This document shows, in pieces, positions 1 to 7,033 of a stretch of 23,281 nucleotides of DNA. The notes under the pieces were generated by a model. It was not told the DNA's origin, did no database searches, and saw nothing but the letters and a program-made list of their open reading frames with translations. The position numbers were made by a program, and so were the translations under genes. How positions within the stretch are numbered: the first letter of the stretch is position 1; every line of letters begins with the position of its first letter. The stretch comes from an uncultured Collinsella sp. (lineage in GTDB: Bacteria > Actinomycetota > Coriobacteriia > Coriobacteriales > Coriobacteriaceae): positions 1-23,281 of the forward strand of contig CABSMV010000017.1 in the NCBI GenBank assembly GCA_902478935.1, in the 5' to 3' direction.

Positions 1-8
1 AGAGACAG
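1..8. other. Probable residual Nextera adapter (5' end)
   Basis: The first eight bases, AGAGACAG, are exactly the last eight bases of the Tn5 mosaic end used in Nextera libraries. On their own they could be chance, but unmistakable Nextera adapter occupies the other end of the window, so these are probably library sequence rather than genome. They overlap the reading frame of the truncated phosphofructokinase. The last CTG codon of that frame fits either origin. Confidence 0.6.
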
Positions 9-893
9 GATGCGGTCCTGGGCGTCGGGCTGACCGCCGCGCTGCGTGTGGCCGGGGATGGCGACGCGGGTCTCGCGACCAGTCTTGGCCTCGATCTCCT
101 TGGCGATGTCGTAGACGATCGACGGGCTCGTGCGCTCGGCGAGCTTCTTCTTGTACTCCTTCTTGGACAGCGCCGCGTCCTCCTTGGAGATGGCGCCCTC
201 GGCGACGGCCACGATGGTAAAGCGGCTGCCGGTTTCCATGCGATGCTCGATGGTCTTGATGACGTTGTCCATGTCGTAGGGGATCTCGGGAATCAGGATG
301 ACGTCCGCGCCGCCCGCGACGCCGGCATACAGCGGGATCCAGCCAACCTTGTGGCCCATGATCTCGATGACAAACACGCGGCCGTGGCTCGAGGCGGTAG
401 TGTGGATGTCGTCGATGCACTTGGTGGCGACGTCGATGGCGCTCGTAAAGCCAAACGTCAGCTCGGTGCCCCAGGTGTCGTTATCGATGGTCTTGGGCAG
501 GGCGATAACGTTGAGACCCTCTTCGCGCAGGCGGTTGGCAGTCTTGGTGGAGCCGTTGCCGCCCAGCATAAACAGGCAGTCGAGCTGCAGCTTGTGATAG
601 GTGTGGACCATCGCCGGCACCTTCTCGACGCCGTCAGCCTCGGGAATGTCCAGACGCTTGAACGGTGTGCGGCTCGTGCCCAGGATGGTGCCGCCGCGGG
701 TGAGGATGCCGCTAAAATCGGCGGGCGTCATGACGCGGAACCTGCTGTAGATAAGGCCCTGGTAGCCGTCCTCAAAACCGTAGATCTCGATAGGTTCTTT
801 GCTATTGGTCATGAGCGTTTTGACGATGCCGCGCATGGTGGCGTTGAGCGCCTGGCAGTCGCCGCCACTAGTAAGAAGACCGATCCTAAGCAT
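1..893 (-). CDS. pfkA: 6-phosphofructokinase, C-terminus cut off by contig end
   Basis: Phosphorylates fructose 6-phosphate to fructose 1,6-bisphosphate, the committed step of glycolysis, in the cytosol. The translation from ATG at 893 gives 297 codons. It begins with the phosphate-binding loop LLTSGGDCQALNAT (residues 6-19), then GGNGS (111-115), the catalytic PKTIDND (133-139, D137 as base), SSHGRVFVIEIMGHKVGW, and near the break GHTQRGGQPDAQDRIL. The Gly in GGNGS, where PPi-dependent enzymes have Asp, together with Lys in PKTIDND is the combination known from actinobacterial ATP-dependent group III enzymes. ATP use is therefore favoured but inferred. About 40-60 C-terminal residues are missing compared with usual lengths. 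An AAGGAT ribosome-binding sequence lies 5 nt upstream of the ATG. It is the last gene of the leftward block. Confidence 0.93.
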   Translation of the reverse strand, partial: MLRIGLLTSGGDCQALNATMRGIVKTLMTNSKEPIEIYGFEDGYQGLIYSRFRVMTPADFSGILTRGGTILGTSRTPFKRLDIPEADGVEKVPAMVHTYHKLQLDCLFMLGGNGSTKTANRLREEGLNVIALPKTIDNDTWGTELTFGFTSAIDVATKCIDDIHTTASSHGRVFVIEIMGHKVGWIPLYAGVAGGADVILIPEIPYDMDNVIKTIEHRMETGSRFTIVAVAEGAISKEDAALSKKEYKKKLAERTSPSIVYDIAKEIEAKTGRETRVAIPGHTQRGGQPDAQDRILS

Positions 894-931
894 GGTGAAT
901 CCTTCCGGGCAAGTTATAACATGCGCATAAG

Positions 932-964
932 TTTACCCCCGCACACTGTTGATACGGGGGTAAA
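932..964. repeat. 10-bp perfect inverted repeat upstream of pfkA
   Basis: TTTACCCCCG at 932-941 is mirrored by CGGGGGTAAA at 955-964 around a 13-nt loop. It lies between the stop of the C45 hydrolase and the start of pfkA, both read leftward. It could form a hairpin that ends hydrolase transcripts, or act as an operator or leader structure for pfkA. There is no clear T-tract on either side, so a standard terminator is not well supported. Confidence 0.5.
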
Positions 965-1033
965 ACGTGTTAGCTCAAATGTATGGAAATGTAAGCAACG
1001 TCAGGCCAGCGTAAGGACGACGGTGCCAGCTCC

Positions 1034-2119
1034 TTACAGCGCGAAGGCATCGATGTCGCCCCAGTGGCGGCGCAGCGTGATGGCGGCAGCGGGCTCGGTG
1101 TTGTCAAAGACGACCGACCACTGCGTGTTGCTGGTGATGTCTTCCGGATTGGGCTCTTGCGCCGCAGCGCGTAGGGCCTTCCAAGCGACTGCCTCGTTCT
1201 GGGCACCGACATGGGCGTCAAGGACATCGGCGATTGCGACGGCGCGCTCTTTACCATGGCCCAGCTCGCCATTCTTTTGGTTGGGCAGCACTTCGTCGCC
1301 ATAGCAGGCGTAGAAGTTCGTAACCTGGCGTACAGGAGTCGCTTTGAAAGCGCGGTCTGGATCGCGCGGATCCCACTCTACTACGCGCGCGTCACCGGCG
1401 GCGTCGTTGATAAAGAAGTGGTAATCGCGTCCTGCCATGGCGTGCATGTCGTAGGCGGAAAGCAGGTCGACAGCTTCTTGCGTGGTGGCGGCACGGTCGA
1501 GCACCAGACGGATGGCGAGCGAGGTATTGATGACGGGGCGTTGCGCGTCCTGGTCACAGGGCTTGGAATCCAGAGTGAGTACGGCAATGGACACGCCGCA
1601 TTCGTTAACACCGTCGAGCTGGGCAAACGGGCCCATGAGTGCGGCGGCACGTCCGGCGACGGAGTCAAGCGGAGTGTTATCGCCCAGGTTGTTAAGGGCG
1701 GCAAACCCGATGGAGGCATAGCCGCCACGTGGGTGATTGCGCACCAGCAGCGCCGAGGTGTCGTCCTTAAAGTCGTAATTGCGACCGGTGCGCACGCGGC
1801 CTTCGGCATCTACGGCGACAAAAGCGCTGCAGGCAAACTGGGGCGCCTGGACATGTACCGGCACACCGGGCAGCACCTGCGCCACCACGGCATCGATGTA
1901 GGCCTGGTCGTCGCGCACGCCAGCGGCGATGATGCGATCAAGATCGTAGTCGTAGGCGATGTCGATTGCGTACAGGTCATAGCCATCCGCGTAGCCGGTC
2001 AAGCGTTTGAGCGACGCGGCGGACTTGATTTGCTTGTGATAAACGATACCGGTGGCAGCGGCAAGGCCGACGGCGACTCCCGCGACACCGCAGGCGATGG
2101 CAATGTTACGTGGCTTCAT
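1034..2119 (-). CDS. Membrane-anchored C45-type linear amide C-N hydrolase
   Basis: Predicted Ntn-type hydrolase of the acyltransferase/amidase group related to peptidase C45 and more distantly to choloylglycine hydrolases, cleaving a linear amide bond. Of 361 residues, 8-27 form a hydrophobic signal-anchor, so the catalytic part should be outside the membrane. Cys97 in FACSAFVA fits the nucleophile freed by autoproteolysis, and GRNYDF (112-117) is the family's RNxD signature. GVNECGVSIAVL and NTSLAIRLVLDRAATTQEAVDLL also match the fold. The start is supported by GAGAGGAG about 7 nt upstream. The natural substrate cannot be read from sequence. Bile salts are possible for a gut organism, but the internal Cys and added anchor differ from classical bile salt hydrolases. 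Confidence 0.8.
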   Translation of the reverse strand: MKPRNIAIACGVAGVAVGLAAATGIVYHKQIKSAASLKRLTGYADGYDLYAIDIAYDYDLDRIIAAGVRDDQAYIDAVVAQVLPGVPVHVQAPQFACSAFVAVDAEGRVRTGRNYDFKDDTSALLVRNHPRGGYASIGFAALNNLGDNTPLDSVAGRAAALMGPFAQLDGVNECGVSIAVLTLDSKPCDQDAQRPVINTSLAIRLVLDRAATTQEAVDLLSAYDMHAMAGRDYHFFINDAAGDARVVEWDPRDPDRAFKATPVRQVTNFYACYGDEVLPNQKNGELGHGKERAVAIADVLDAHVGAQNEAVAWKALRAAAQEPNPEDITSNTQWSVVFDNTEPAAAITLRRHWGDIDAFAL

Positions 2120-2280
2120 GACGACTCCTCTCGTCCTGTTAGCGTAATTGTCGCAAAAGGTGCACGGGCATGATGGCTCAACTTGGTGAGTGGCGCGGAA
2201 TTAAGCACGGAATGAAGAGTGCGGCACTGGCGTGGCGGGGTATGCTGGAGGGGACCATCAACCCAGCGAAAGGGGAGAGC

Positions 2281-3666
2281 ATGACGGATCAGGAAACGCT
2301 CGAGCGCGCACATGTGACGGCCGACGATATCGAGGCCGCCAACGACCTTATCGACTTTATCGAGGCATGCCCCAGCATGTTCCATACGGCGGCGACCATT
2401 ATGGCCGAGCTCGACGAGGCGGGCTTTACCTACCTGCCCGAGAACGCGGCGTGGGACATCGAGCCGGGCGGGCGTTATTACACGCAGCGCAACACCTCGA
2501 GCGTTGTTGCCTTTAAGGTGGGCGAGGACCTGGCCGCGACGTGGGGCGAGGACGGCGTTGCCGGTGACTATCATTTTCAGCTCACGGCGTCGCACAGCGA
2601 TTCTCCGACGTTTAAGGTCAAGGCCGTGCCCGAGCTCGACGGCGCAGGCGAGACGCTGCGCCTGAACACCGAGGCCTACGGCGGCATGATTGACTACACC
2701 TGGTTCGACCGTCCGCTGGCGCTCGCGGGTCGCGTGCTGGTGCGCGAAGGCGACCGTATTGAGAGCCGTCTGCTTGCCACCGAGCGCGAGGTCGCTATCA
2801 TTCCGAGCCTTGCCATCCACATGAACCGCGGCGTTAACGAGGGCTTTGCTCCCAACCGAGCCGTCGACCTGTGCCCGCTCATCAGCGCTGGCGAGCTTAA
2901 GCAGGGCGACTTTGATGCTCTGATCGCCGACGAGCTGGACGTTGAGCCCGATCAGATTCTGGGCCGCGATCTGTTCCTGGTCAATCGTCAGGATGCGCGC
3001 ATTTGGGGCTGGCCCGACGAGTTTATCTCGACGCCCAAGCTCGACGACCTGGCCTGCGCCTATACCTCGCTGCAGGCATTTTTGGGTGCCGAGAACGCGC
3101 ACGACGTTTCGGTCTTTTGCTGCTTTGATAATGAGGAGGTTGGCTCCGAGACCAAGCAGGGCGCCATGTCGACGTTCTTGGCCGACGCGCTGCGCCGCAT
3201 TAACGGATCGCTGGGCTTTGACGACGAGTCGTATCATCGCGCCCTTGCCGCATCGATGCTCGTGAGCTGCGACAACGCGCATGCCGTGCACCCCAACCAC
3301 GCCGAGAAGTGCGACGCCCGCAGCCAGGTGGTGCTCAACGGCGGTATCGTCATCAAGGAGGCAGCCAACCAGCACTATTGTACCGATGCCTTTAGCCGCG
3401 CGGTGTTCCAAGCTATTTGCGATGACGCCGACGTGCCCACGCAGGCCTTCGCCAACAAGAGCGATATGGCCGGCGGATCCACGCTCGGCAATCTGTCCAA
3501 TATGCAGGCGAGCATGCATGCCGTGGACGTGGGCCTGCCGCAGCTGGCCATGCACTCGAGCTACGAGACCGGCGGCGTGCGCGACGTGATGTACGCCATC
3601 CGCGCCCTCACGGCTTTCTACGAGCGAAACCTAACCATCAACGGCGCCGAAAGCGTGGAACTCTAA
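2281..3666 (+). CDS. apeB: M18 family aminopeptidase
   Basis: Zinc metallo-aminopeptidase (family M18, aspartyl aminopeptidase group) releasing N-terminal residues from peptides in the cytosol. The 461-residue product has all the family blocks: GGRYYTQRNTSSVVAF (63-78), the metal-ligand motif HSDSPTFKVK (105-114), KLDDLA (253-258), DNEEVGS (283-289, acidic catalytic pair E285/E286), CDNAHAVHPNH (330-340), a GGST turn (398-401) and AMHSSYE (423-429). The frame stays open upstream, but AAAGGGGAGAG directly before the ATG at 2281 and the family N-terminus support this start. It is transcribed divergently from the C45 hydrolase, with about 160 bp between them, and stands alone. Confidence 0.94.
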   Translation: MTDQETLERAHVTADDIEAANDLIDFIEACPSMFHTAATIMAELDEAGFTYLPENAAWDIEPGGRYYTQRNTSSVVAFKVGEDLAATWGEDGVAGDYHFQLTASHSDSPTFKVKAVPELDGAGETLRLNTEAYGGMIDYTWFDRPLALAGRVLVREGDRIESRLLATEREVAIIPSLAIHMNRGVNEGFAPNRAVDLCPLISAGELKQGDFDALIADELDVEPDQILGRDLFLVNRQDARIWGWPDEFISTPKLDDLACAYTSLQAFLGAENAHDVSVFCCFDNEEVGSETKQGAMSTFLADALRRINGSLGFDDESYHRALAASMLVSCDNAHAVHPNHAEKCDARSQVVLNGGIVIKEAANQHYCTDAFSRAVFQAICDDADVPTQAFANKSDMAGGSTLGNLSNMQASMHAVDVGLPQLAMHSSYETGGVRDVMYAIRALTAFYERNLTINGAESVEL

Positions 3667-3668
3667 AA

Positions 3669-3714
3669 CCTGCTAAAAGGGACAGGTTTATTATGCAGGT
3701 TTTATCTGGGCAAA
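3669..3714 (+). repeat. REP-like repeat, copy A
   Basis: A 46-base element immediately after the M18 stop codon, built around AAAAGGGACAGG followed by GTTTATTATGCAGGTTTTATC. It aligns with copy B at 4875-4920 with only a few mismatches and two one-base gaps, and shares its first half with copy C at 18639-18670. CCTGC at its start pairs with GCAGG further on, followed by TTTT, so it might help end transcription. The next 90 bases (to about 3800) hold no gene, only a CTGGACA/TGTCCAG inverted pair (3732-3738 and 3782-3788). Confidence 0.6.
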
Positions 3715-3807
3715 TGCCGCAAAGCCAACAGCTGGACAGAATTGTTATGACACCGCAGGTTGAGCAAGCGTCAGCGAGCGATGTCCAGAGCGAACAAGTT
3801 GGCATGA

Positions 3808-3848
3808 AAAAGGCAAGGCATAGACCTTCTGGTCATGCCTTGCCTTTT
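3808..3848. terminator. Bidirectional Rho-independent terminator
   Basis: AAAAGGCAAGGCAT (3808-3821) pairs with ATGCCTTGCCTTTT (3835-3848), with an inner GACC/GGTC extension around a TTCT loop. A-runs and T-runs flank the stem on both sides. It lies between the convergent M18 aminopeptidase and D-2-hydroxyacid dehydrogenase genes and can serve both. Confidence 0.9.
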
Positions 3849-3918
3849 GAATGACAAATTGTCGCTCTGGGCGGCGCGTAGCGTCGACCGGTCCGCCGTT
3901 CGTTAGAACGGCGGAACC

Positions 3919-4854
3919 CTAATGTTCGATCCAACAGCGCAGGGTCTCGCCGGCTTGCAGGTGACGCAGATTCTCTGCGGCAATGTCGACCACATTATTG
4001 AGCGTGGCTGCCAGGTGGAACCAGCCGGAGACGTGCGGCGTGATGAGCATGTTGGGCGCATCCCACAGGGGGCTTGTCTCAGGCAGCGGCTCGGGGTCGG
4101 TGACGTCGACCGCGGCGCCGGCGAGATGTCCCGACTCCAGGGCGGCAACCAAGTCGTCGGCGACCACAAGGTCGCCGCGGCCGCCGTTGGCAAAGAAGGC
4201 GCCCGGTTTCATCGCGGCGAAGAACTCGGCGTTCGCCAGGCCGCGGGTCTTGGGTGTGCTGGGCATAAAGGATGCGACGATGTCAGCCTCGGCCAGGCGC
4301 TCGGACAGGGCGTCCATGCCGTCCATGTCCTCAAACACAATGGGGTAGACGAGTGGATGGCGCTTGATGCCGCGGACGTGCGCGCCCATGCCGCGGCAGA
4401 GCGTGGCGAAGTGGCCGCCGATATCGCCCGCGCCCAGCACCAGCACATTGGCGCTTTTGAGCGAGGTGACCGGCCCCAAATCCTCCCAGCGATGCTCGCG
4501 CTGCAAGTCGTGATAGCCGGGCAGGCGCTTCATCATGGAAAGGACCATGGCAAACATGTGCTCGCTCACAGCCTGGCCGTAGGCGCCCACCGAGCAGGAA
4601 AGCTTAGCGTCGGCTGGCACGGTGCCGGCGGCCAAGTAATCGTCATAGCCAGCGGTCTGCAATTGCAACAGCTGGAGATGTTCGCATGCCGTGAGCATGT
4701 CAGGGTCGATGTTGCCCAAGATCACGTCAGCATCGGCGACCTGCTCGCGCGTGGCGGCGTCGGCGCTCGTGTAGATAAAGTCCTCGCCCGGAGCGCTCGA
4801 CTCAAGAATTGCACGATGACGGTCGTTGACGGGCAGCAAAACCAGGATGTTCAC
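3919..4854 (-). CDS. D-2-hydroxyacid dehydrogenase family protein
   Basis: NAD(P)-dependent oxidoreductase interconverting a 2-oxoacid and a D-2-hydroxyacid in the cytosol. In the 311-residue product a Rossmann motif VLGAGDIGGHFA spans about 139-150. The catalytic trio is R226 in GGRGD, E255 in DPEPLP and H274 in TPHVSGW. The substrate-domain QTAGYDDY segment (66-73) is typical. The start is GTG, because MNILVLLP gives the normal first beta strand and GGAGAGGA lies about 8 nt upstream. It follows map but is separated from it by a strong terminator and a REP-like repeat, so it probably has its own promoter. The substrate (glycerate, lactate, 2-ketoisocaproate and others) cannot be assigned. 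Confidence 0.9.
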   Translation of the reverse strand: MNILVLLPVNDRHRAILESSAPGEDFIYTSADAATREQVADADVILGNIDPDMLTACEHLQLLQLQTAGYDDYLAAGTVPADAKLSCSVGAYGQAVSEHMFAMVLSMMKRLPGYHDLQREHRWEDLGPVTSLKSANVLVLGAGDIGGHFATLCRGMGAHVRGIKRHPLVYPIVFEDMDGMDALSERLAEADIVASFMPSTPKTRGLANAEFFAAMKPGAFFANGGRGDLVVADDLVAALESGHLAGAAVDVTDPEPLPETSPLWDAPNMLITPHVSGWFHLAATLNNVVDIAAENLRHLQAGETLRCWIEH

Positions 4855-4874
4855 AAGCAGTCCTCTCCGCTCGA

Positions 4875-4920
4875 CCTACCAAAAGGGGCAGGTTTATTTT
4901 GGCAGGTTTTATCAGGCAAA
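4875..4920 (+). repeat. REP-like repeat, copy B
   Basis: CCTACCAAAAGGGGCAGG followed by GTTTATTTTGGCAGGTTTTATC. It is nearly the same as copy A (3669-3714) and in the same strand orientation, although the neighbouring gene points the other way. It lies upstream of the dehydrogenase start and just past the map terminator. Orientation independent of the neighbouring gene favours a dispersed repeat over a gene-specific regulatory site. Confidence 0.6.
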
Positions 4921-4930
4921 ACGTTCAAAT

Positions 4931-4974
4931 AAAAACGCCGGATGCAAGACGAGTGTGCCCGTCAGCATCCGGCG
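4931..4974 (-). terminator. Rho-independent terminator of map
   Basis: Read on the minus strand, CGCCGGATGC (4974-4965) pairs with GCATCCGGCG (4945-4936), with an inner GACG/CGTC stem, followed by TTTTTATTT. It begins 10 bases after the map stop codon, so it should end map transcription before the dehydrogenase gene. Confidence 0.88.
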
Positions 4975-4983
4975 CATCCACGG

Positions 4984-5871
4984 CTACCAGCTCAGCAGCT
5001 CGTAGCCGTCCTCGGTCACCACGAGCTGTACCTCGCACTGGGCCGAATCGCTGCCGTCCTTGGTGCGCACGCACCAGCCGTCACCCTTGCTGATCTTGAT
5101 ATCGGGCGCTCCGGCGTTGACCATGGGCTCGATGGTAAAGACCATGCCCGGCACCATGATGGTGTCCACATCGGGCGCCTCGGTGGTAAAGCCCACAAAC
5201 GGGTCCTCGTGGAACTCCTTACCAATGCCGTGCCCGCCGTACTCGCGCACCACGCTAAAGCCGGCGTCCTCGACGGTCTTTTGCACGGCCTCGGCCATCA
5301 CGGACAGCGGCAGCCATGGTTTGACAGCCGCCAGACCCGCCTCCACGCTGGCGCGGGTGACGTCGACCAGGCGCTGGCGCTCGGCCGAGACCTCGCCGAT
5401 GCAGAACATACGGCTCGAGTCGCTAAAATAACCGTCCAGGATTGTGGAACAATCCACGTTGATGATGTCGCCCTCGTGCAGCACATCTGCATCGCAGGGG
5501 ATACCGTGGCAGACGACGTCGTTGATCGAGGTGCACACGCTCTTGGGATAGCCCTCGTAGTTAAGATCGGCCGGCGTGCCGCCGTGCTCAACGGTGTAGT
5601 CGTAGATCATCTGATCAATCTGGTTGGTGGTCATGCCCGCGGCGATGCGTTCGCCTACGTAATCGAGCACGCCCACGTTGATAGCGGCCGAGCGCTTGAT
5701 GCCCTCGATATCGGTGGGCGTCTTGTAGAGCGTGCGGGGCAGGACCTCCCAGCCCTCTTCCCACAGGCGCTCAAGGCGCTCATCAAAGGCGCTATGGCAT
5801 TTCTTATATTTTTTGCCGCTGCCGCACCAGCAGGCGTCGTTGCGGCCAGGCACGGGTCCTTTGTCATACAT
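4984..5871 (-). CDS. map: Type I methionine aminopeptidase with N-terminal SEC-C zinc motif
   Basis: Removes the initiator methionine from new proteins at the ribosome. Of 295 residues, 10-26 form a SEC-C metal-binding motif (RNDACWCGSGKKYKKCH: Cys14, Cys16, Cys25, His26), a known extension in some bacterial MetAPs. The pita-bread catalytic domain follows, with H122 in CHGIP, metal ligands D140 (NVDCS) and D151 (FSDSS), H214 in GHGIG, H221, E248 in TIEPM and E280 in AQCEVQ. All canonical ligands are present, so it should be active. The ATG is preceded by AAAGGAAG. It lies downstream of the radical SAM gene on the same strand, with a long palindrome between them. Confidence 0.96.
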   Translation of the reverse strand: MYDKGPVPGRNDACWCGSGKKYKKCHSAFDERLERLWEEGWEVLPRTLYKTPTDIEGIKRSAAINVGVLDYVGERIAAGMTTNQIDQMIYDYTVEHGGTPADLNYEGYPKSVCTSINDVVCHGIPCDADVLHEGDIINVDCSTILDGYFSDSSRMFCIGEVSAERQRLVDVTRASVEAGLAAVKPWLPLSVMAEAVQKTVEDAGFSVVREYGGHGIGKEFHEDPFVGFTTEAPDVDTIMVPGMVFTIEPMVNAGAPDIKISKGDGWCVRTKDGSDSAQCEVQLVVTEDGYELLSW

Positions 5872-5923
5872 GGCTAACTTCCTTTCATCCGCAGTTAGTA
5901 TAGCCCACCCACGCGTCCATAAA

Positions 5924-5990
5924 AGTTGCGGTGATATAGTTCCGATTTAAGCGGTTTAACAGCATAAATAGGAACTATATCACCGCAACT
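5924..5990. repeat. Long palindrome I: 20-bp perfect inverted repeat
   Basis: AGTTGCGGTGATATAGTTCC (5924-5943) is matched perfectly by its reverse complement at 5971-5990, around a 27-nt centre that carries a short TTTA/TAAA pairing. It lies in the 160-bp gap between map and the radical SAM gene. There is no T-tract, so it is not an ordinary terminator. Its geometry resembles palindromes II (10328-10391) and III (18707-18761), though the arm sequences differ. Confidence 0.85.
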
Positions 5991-6031
5991 GATGGAGCGG
6001 GATGGCGGGCACTGGCTGCTGCGTGGTTTTG

Positions 6032-6808
6032 CTAGTAGCTCACCTGGCAGGGAATGCCGAGGGCGCGCACGCGTGCGGCAATCTTGTCGAGCACCTCAGG
6101 CGCTGCTTTGGCAAGGCCGGCGACCGGCGTCTCACGCGCCACCGTGTAGATGGTCGCTTCTTGTGGGCGAATACGCTCAAGCGCCGCGAGCCAGGGGGCA
6201 ACGTACTCCTCGCCGGTGTTGTCGATGAGCTTGCCCTGATACTCGCCGGTCAAAAAGATCGTCTGGATAATAACGTGACCGTCAAAGCTTGCGAACGTCT
6301 CGATCTGGTGCTCGACGTCGTAGGGGCCAACAGGCTGGTCAAGCAGCTGGATAAACGCCGGGTCGACGGTATCGAGCTTAAGAATGTTGTCGTCGACCAT
6401 CATGAGCGCGTCGTGCACCTCGGGACGGTCGGCGCGCGTGCCGTTGGAGAGCACGGCGATCTTGGAGTTTGGGGCAAGCTCGTCGCGCAGCGCGACGGCG
6501 CCGGCGATGGCCTGCGGAAACTCCGGTGCGGCGGTGGGCTCACCGTTGCCTGCGAAGGTGATCACATCGGGGAGCTCGCCCTCGGCTGCCATATCGCGCA
6601 GCTTTGCCTCGAGCGCGTCGAGTACCACGGCGGTTGTGTTGTACGGCTCGTGGCAGGGGCGCTCGGCGTTGAGGCCGTTTTCGCAGTAAATGCAGTCGAA
6701 CGTGCAGATTTTGCCGCTGGCCGGCATCATGTTGACGCCGAGCGAGAGGCCAAGGCGACGGCTGCGAACGGGCCCAAAGATGGGGCTGGCATTCAAAAAC
6801 GTAGACAT
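6032..6808 (-). CDS. Radical SAM protein, COG0731-type Fe-S oxidoreductase
   Basis: Predicted [4Fe-4S]/S-adenosylmethionine radical enzyme. The cluster motif CTFDCIYC gives Cys35, Cys39 and Cys42 (CxxxCxxC), and FAGNGEPT (85-92) is the SAM-contacting GEP-type motif. The conserved opening FGPVRSRRLGLSLGVN is typical of the COG0731 group related to wyosine-type oxidoreductases. The frame is open further upstream, but GAGGAG lies 9 nt before the ATG at 6808, giving 258 residues. An ATG two codons earlier (6814) is possible but too close to the SD. No SPASM or RiPP-recognition domain is visible, so there is no reason to tie it to the Cys-rich peptide 4.8 kb away. The substrate is unknown. Confidence 0.85.
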   Translation of the reverse strand: MSTFLNASPIFGPVRSRRLGLSLGVNMMPASGKICTFDCIYCENGLNAERPCHEPYNTTAVVLDALEAKLRDMAAEGELPDVITFAGNGEPTAAPEFPQAIAGAVALRDELAPNSKIAVLSNGTRADRPEVHDALMMVDDNILKLDTVDPAFIQLLDQPVGPYDVEHQIETFASFDGHVIIQTIFLTGEYQGKLIDNTGEEYVAPWLAALERIRPQEATIYTVARETPVAGLAKAAPEVLDKIAARVRALGIPCQVSY

Positions 6809-7033
6809 AGGCATATGCTCCTCAAGACAATTGTGCCTAAGCATAGCATCGGCTCCAAAGCAGGGTGCGGGCTCTTGCTTTACAAGTTTCGTTTTTTCAC
6901 GTCGCTCATTATGCCGTGTCATGAAAAGCCTCGGGTCGGGTAAAGTTAATCTGTTAACAAGGCGTAAAGCAATGCGGGTCTATCCAGCCGTACTGACGCG
7001 CAACTGGATGGGCGTTGATGATGGGGGCACAAC

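Noticed and set aside
932..964. Rho-independent terminator before pfkA
   Set aside because: Good stem but no T-tract in either direction, so kept only as an inverted repeat.
48..1304. Long plus-strand open frame of 418 codons
   Set aside because: It lies antisense to pfkA and the C45 hydrolase, both with convincing motifs, and its translation is the repetitive Ala/Gly/Asp-rich type produced opposite high-GC genes.
1034..2119. Classical bile salt hydrolase
   Set aside because: The nucleophile is internal at Cys97 behind a membrane anchor, whereas bile salt hydrolases expose Cys2 right after the initiator Met and have a different N-terminal sequence.
2116..3555. 479-codon minus-strand open frame
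   Set aside because: Antisense shadow of the M18 aminopeptidase; no domain recognisable and no ribosome binding site.
6032..6808. Radical SAM protein as the maturase of the Cys-rich peptide
   Set aside because: It is 4.8 kb away on the opposite strand, belongs to the COG0731 type, and lacks SPASM or precursor-recognition features.
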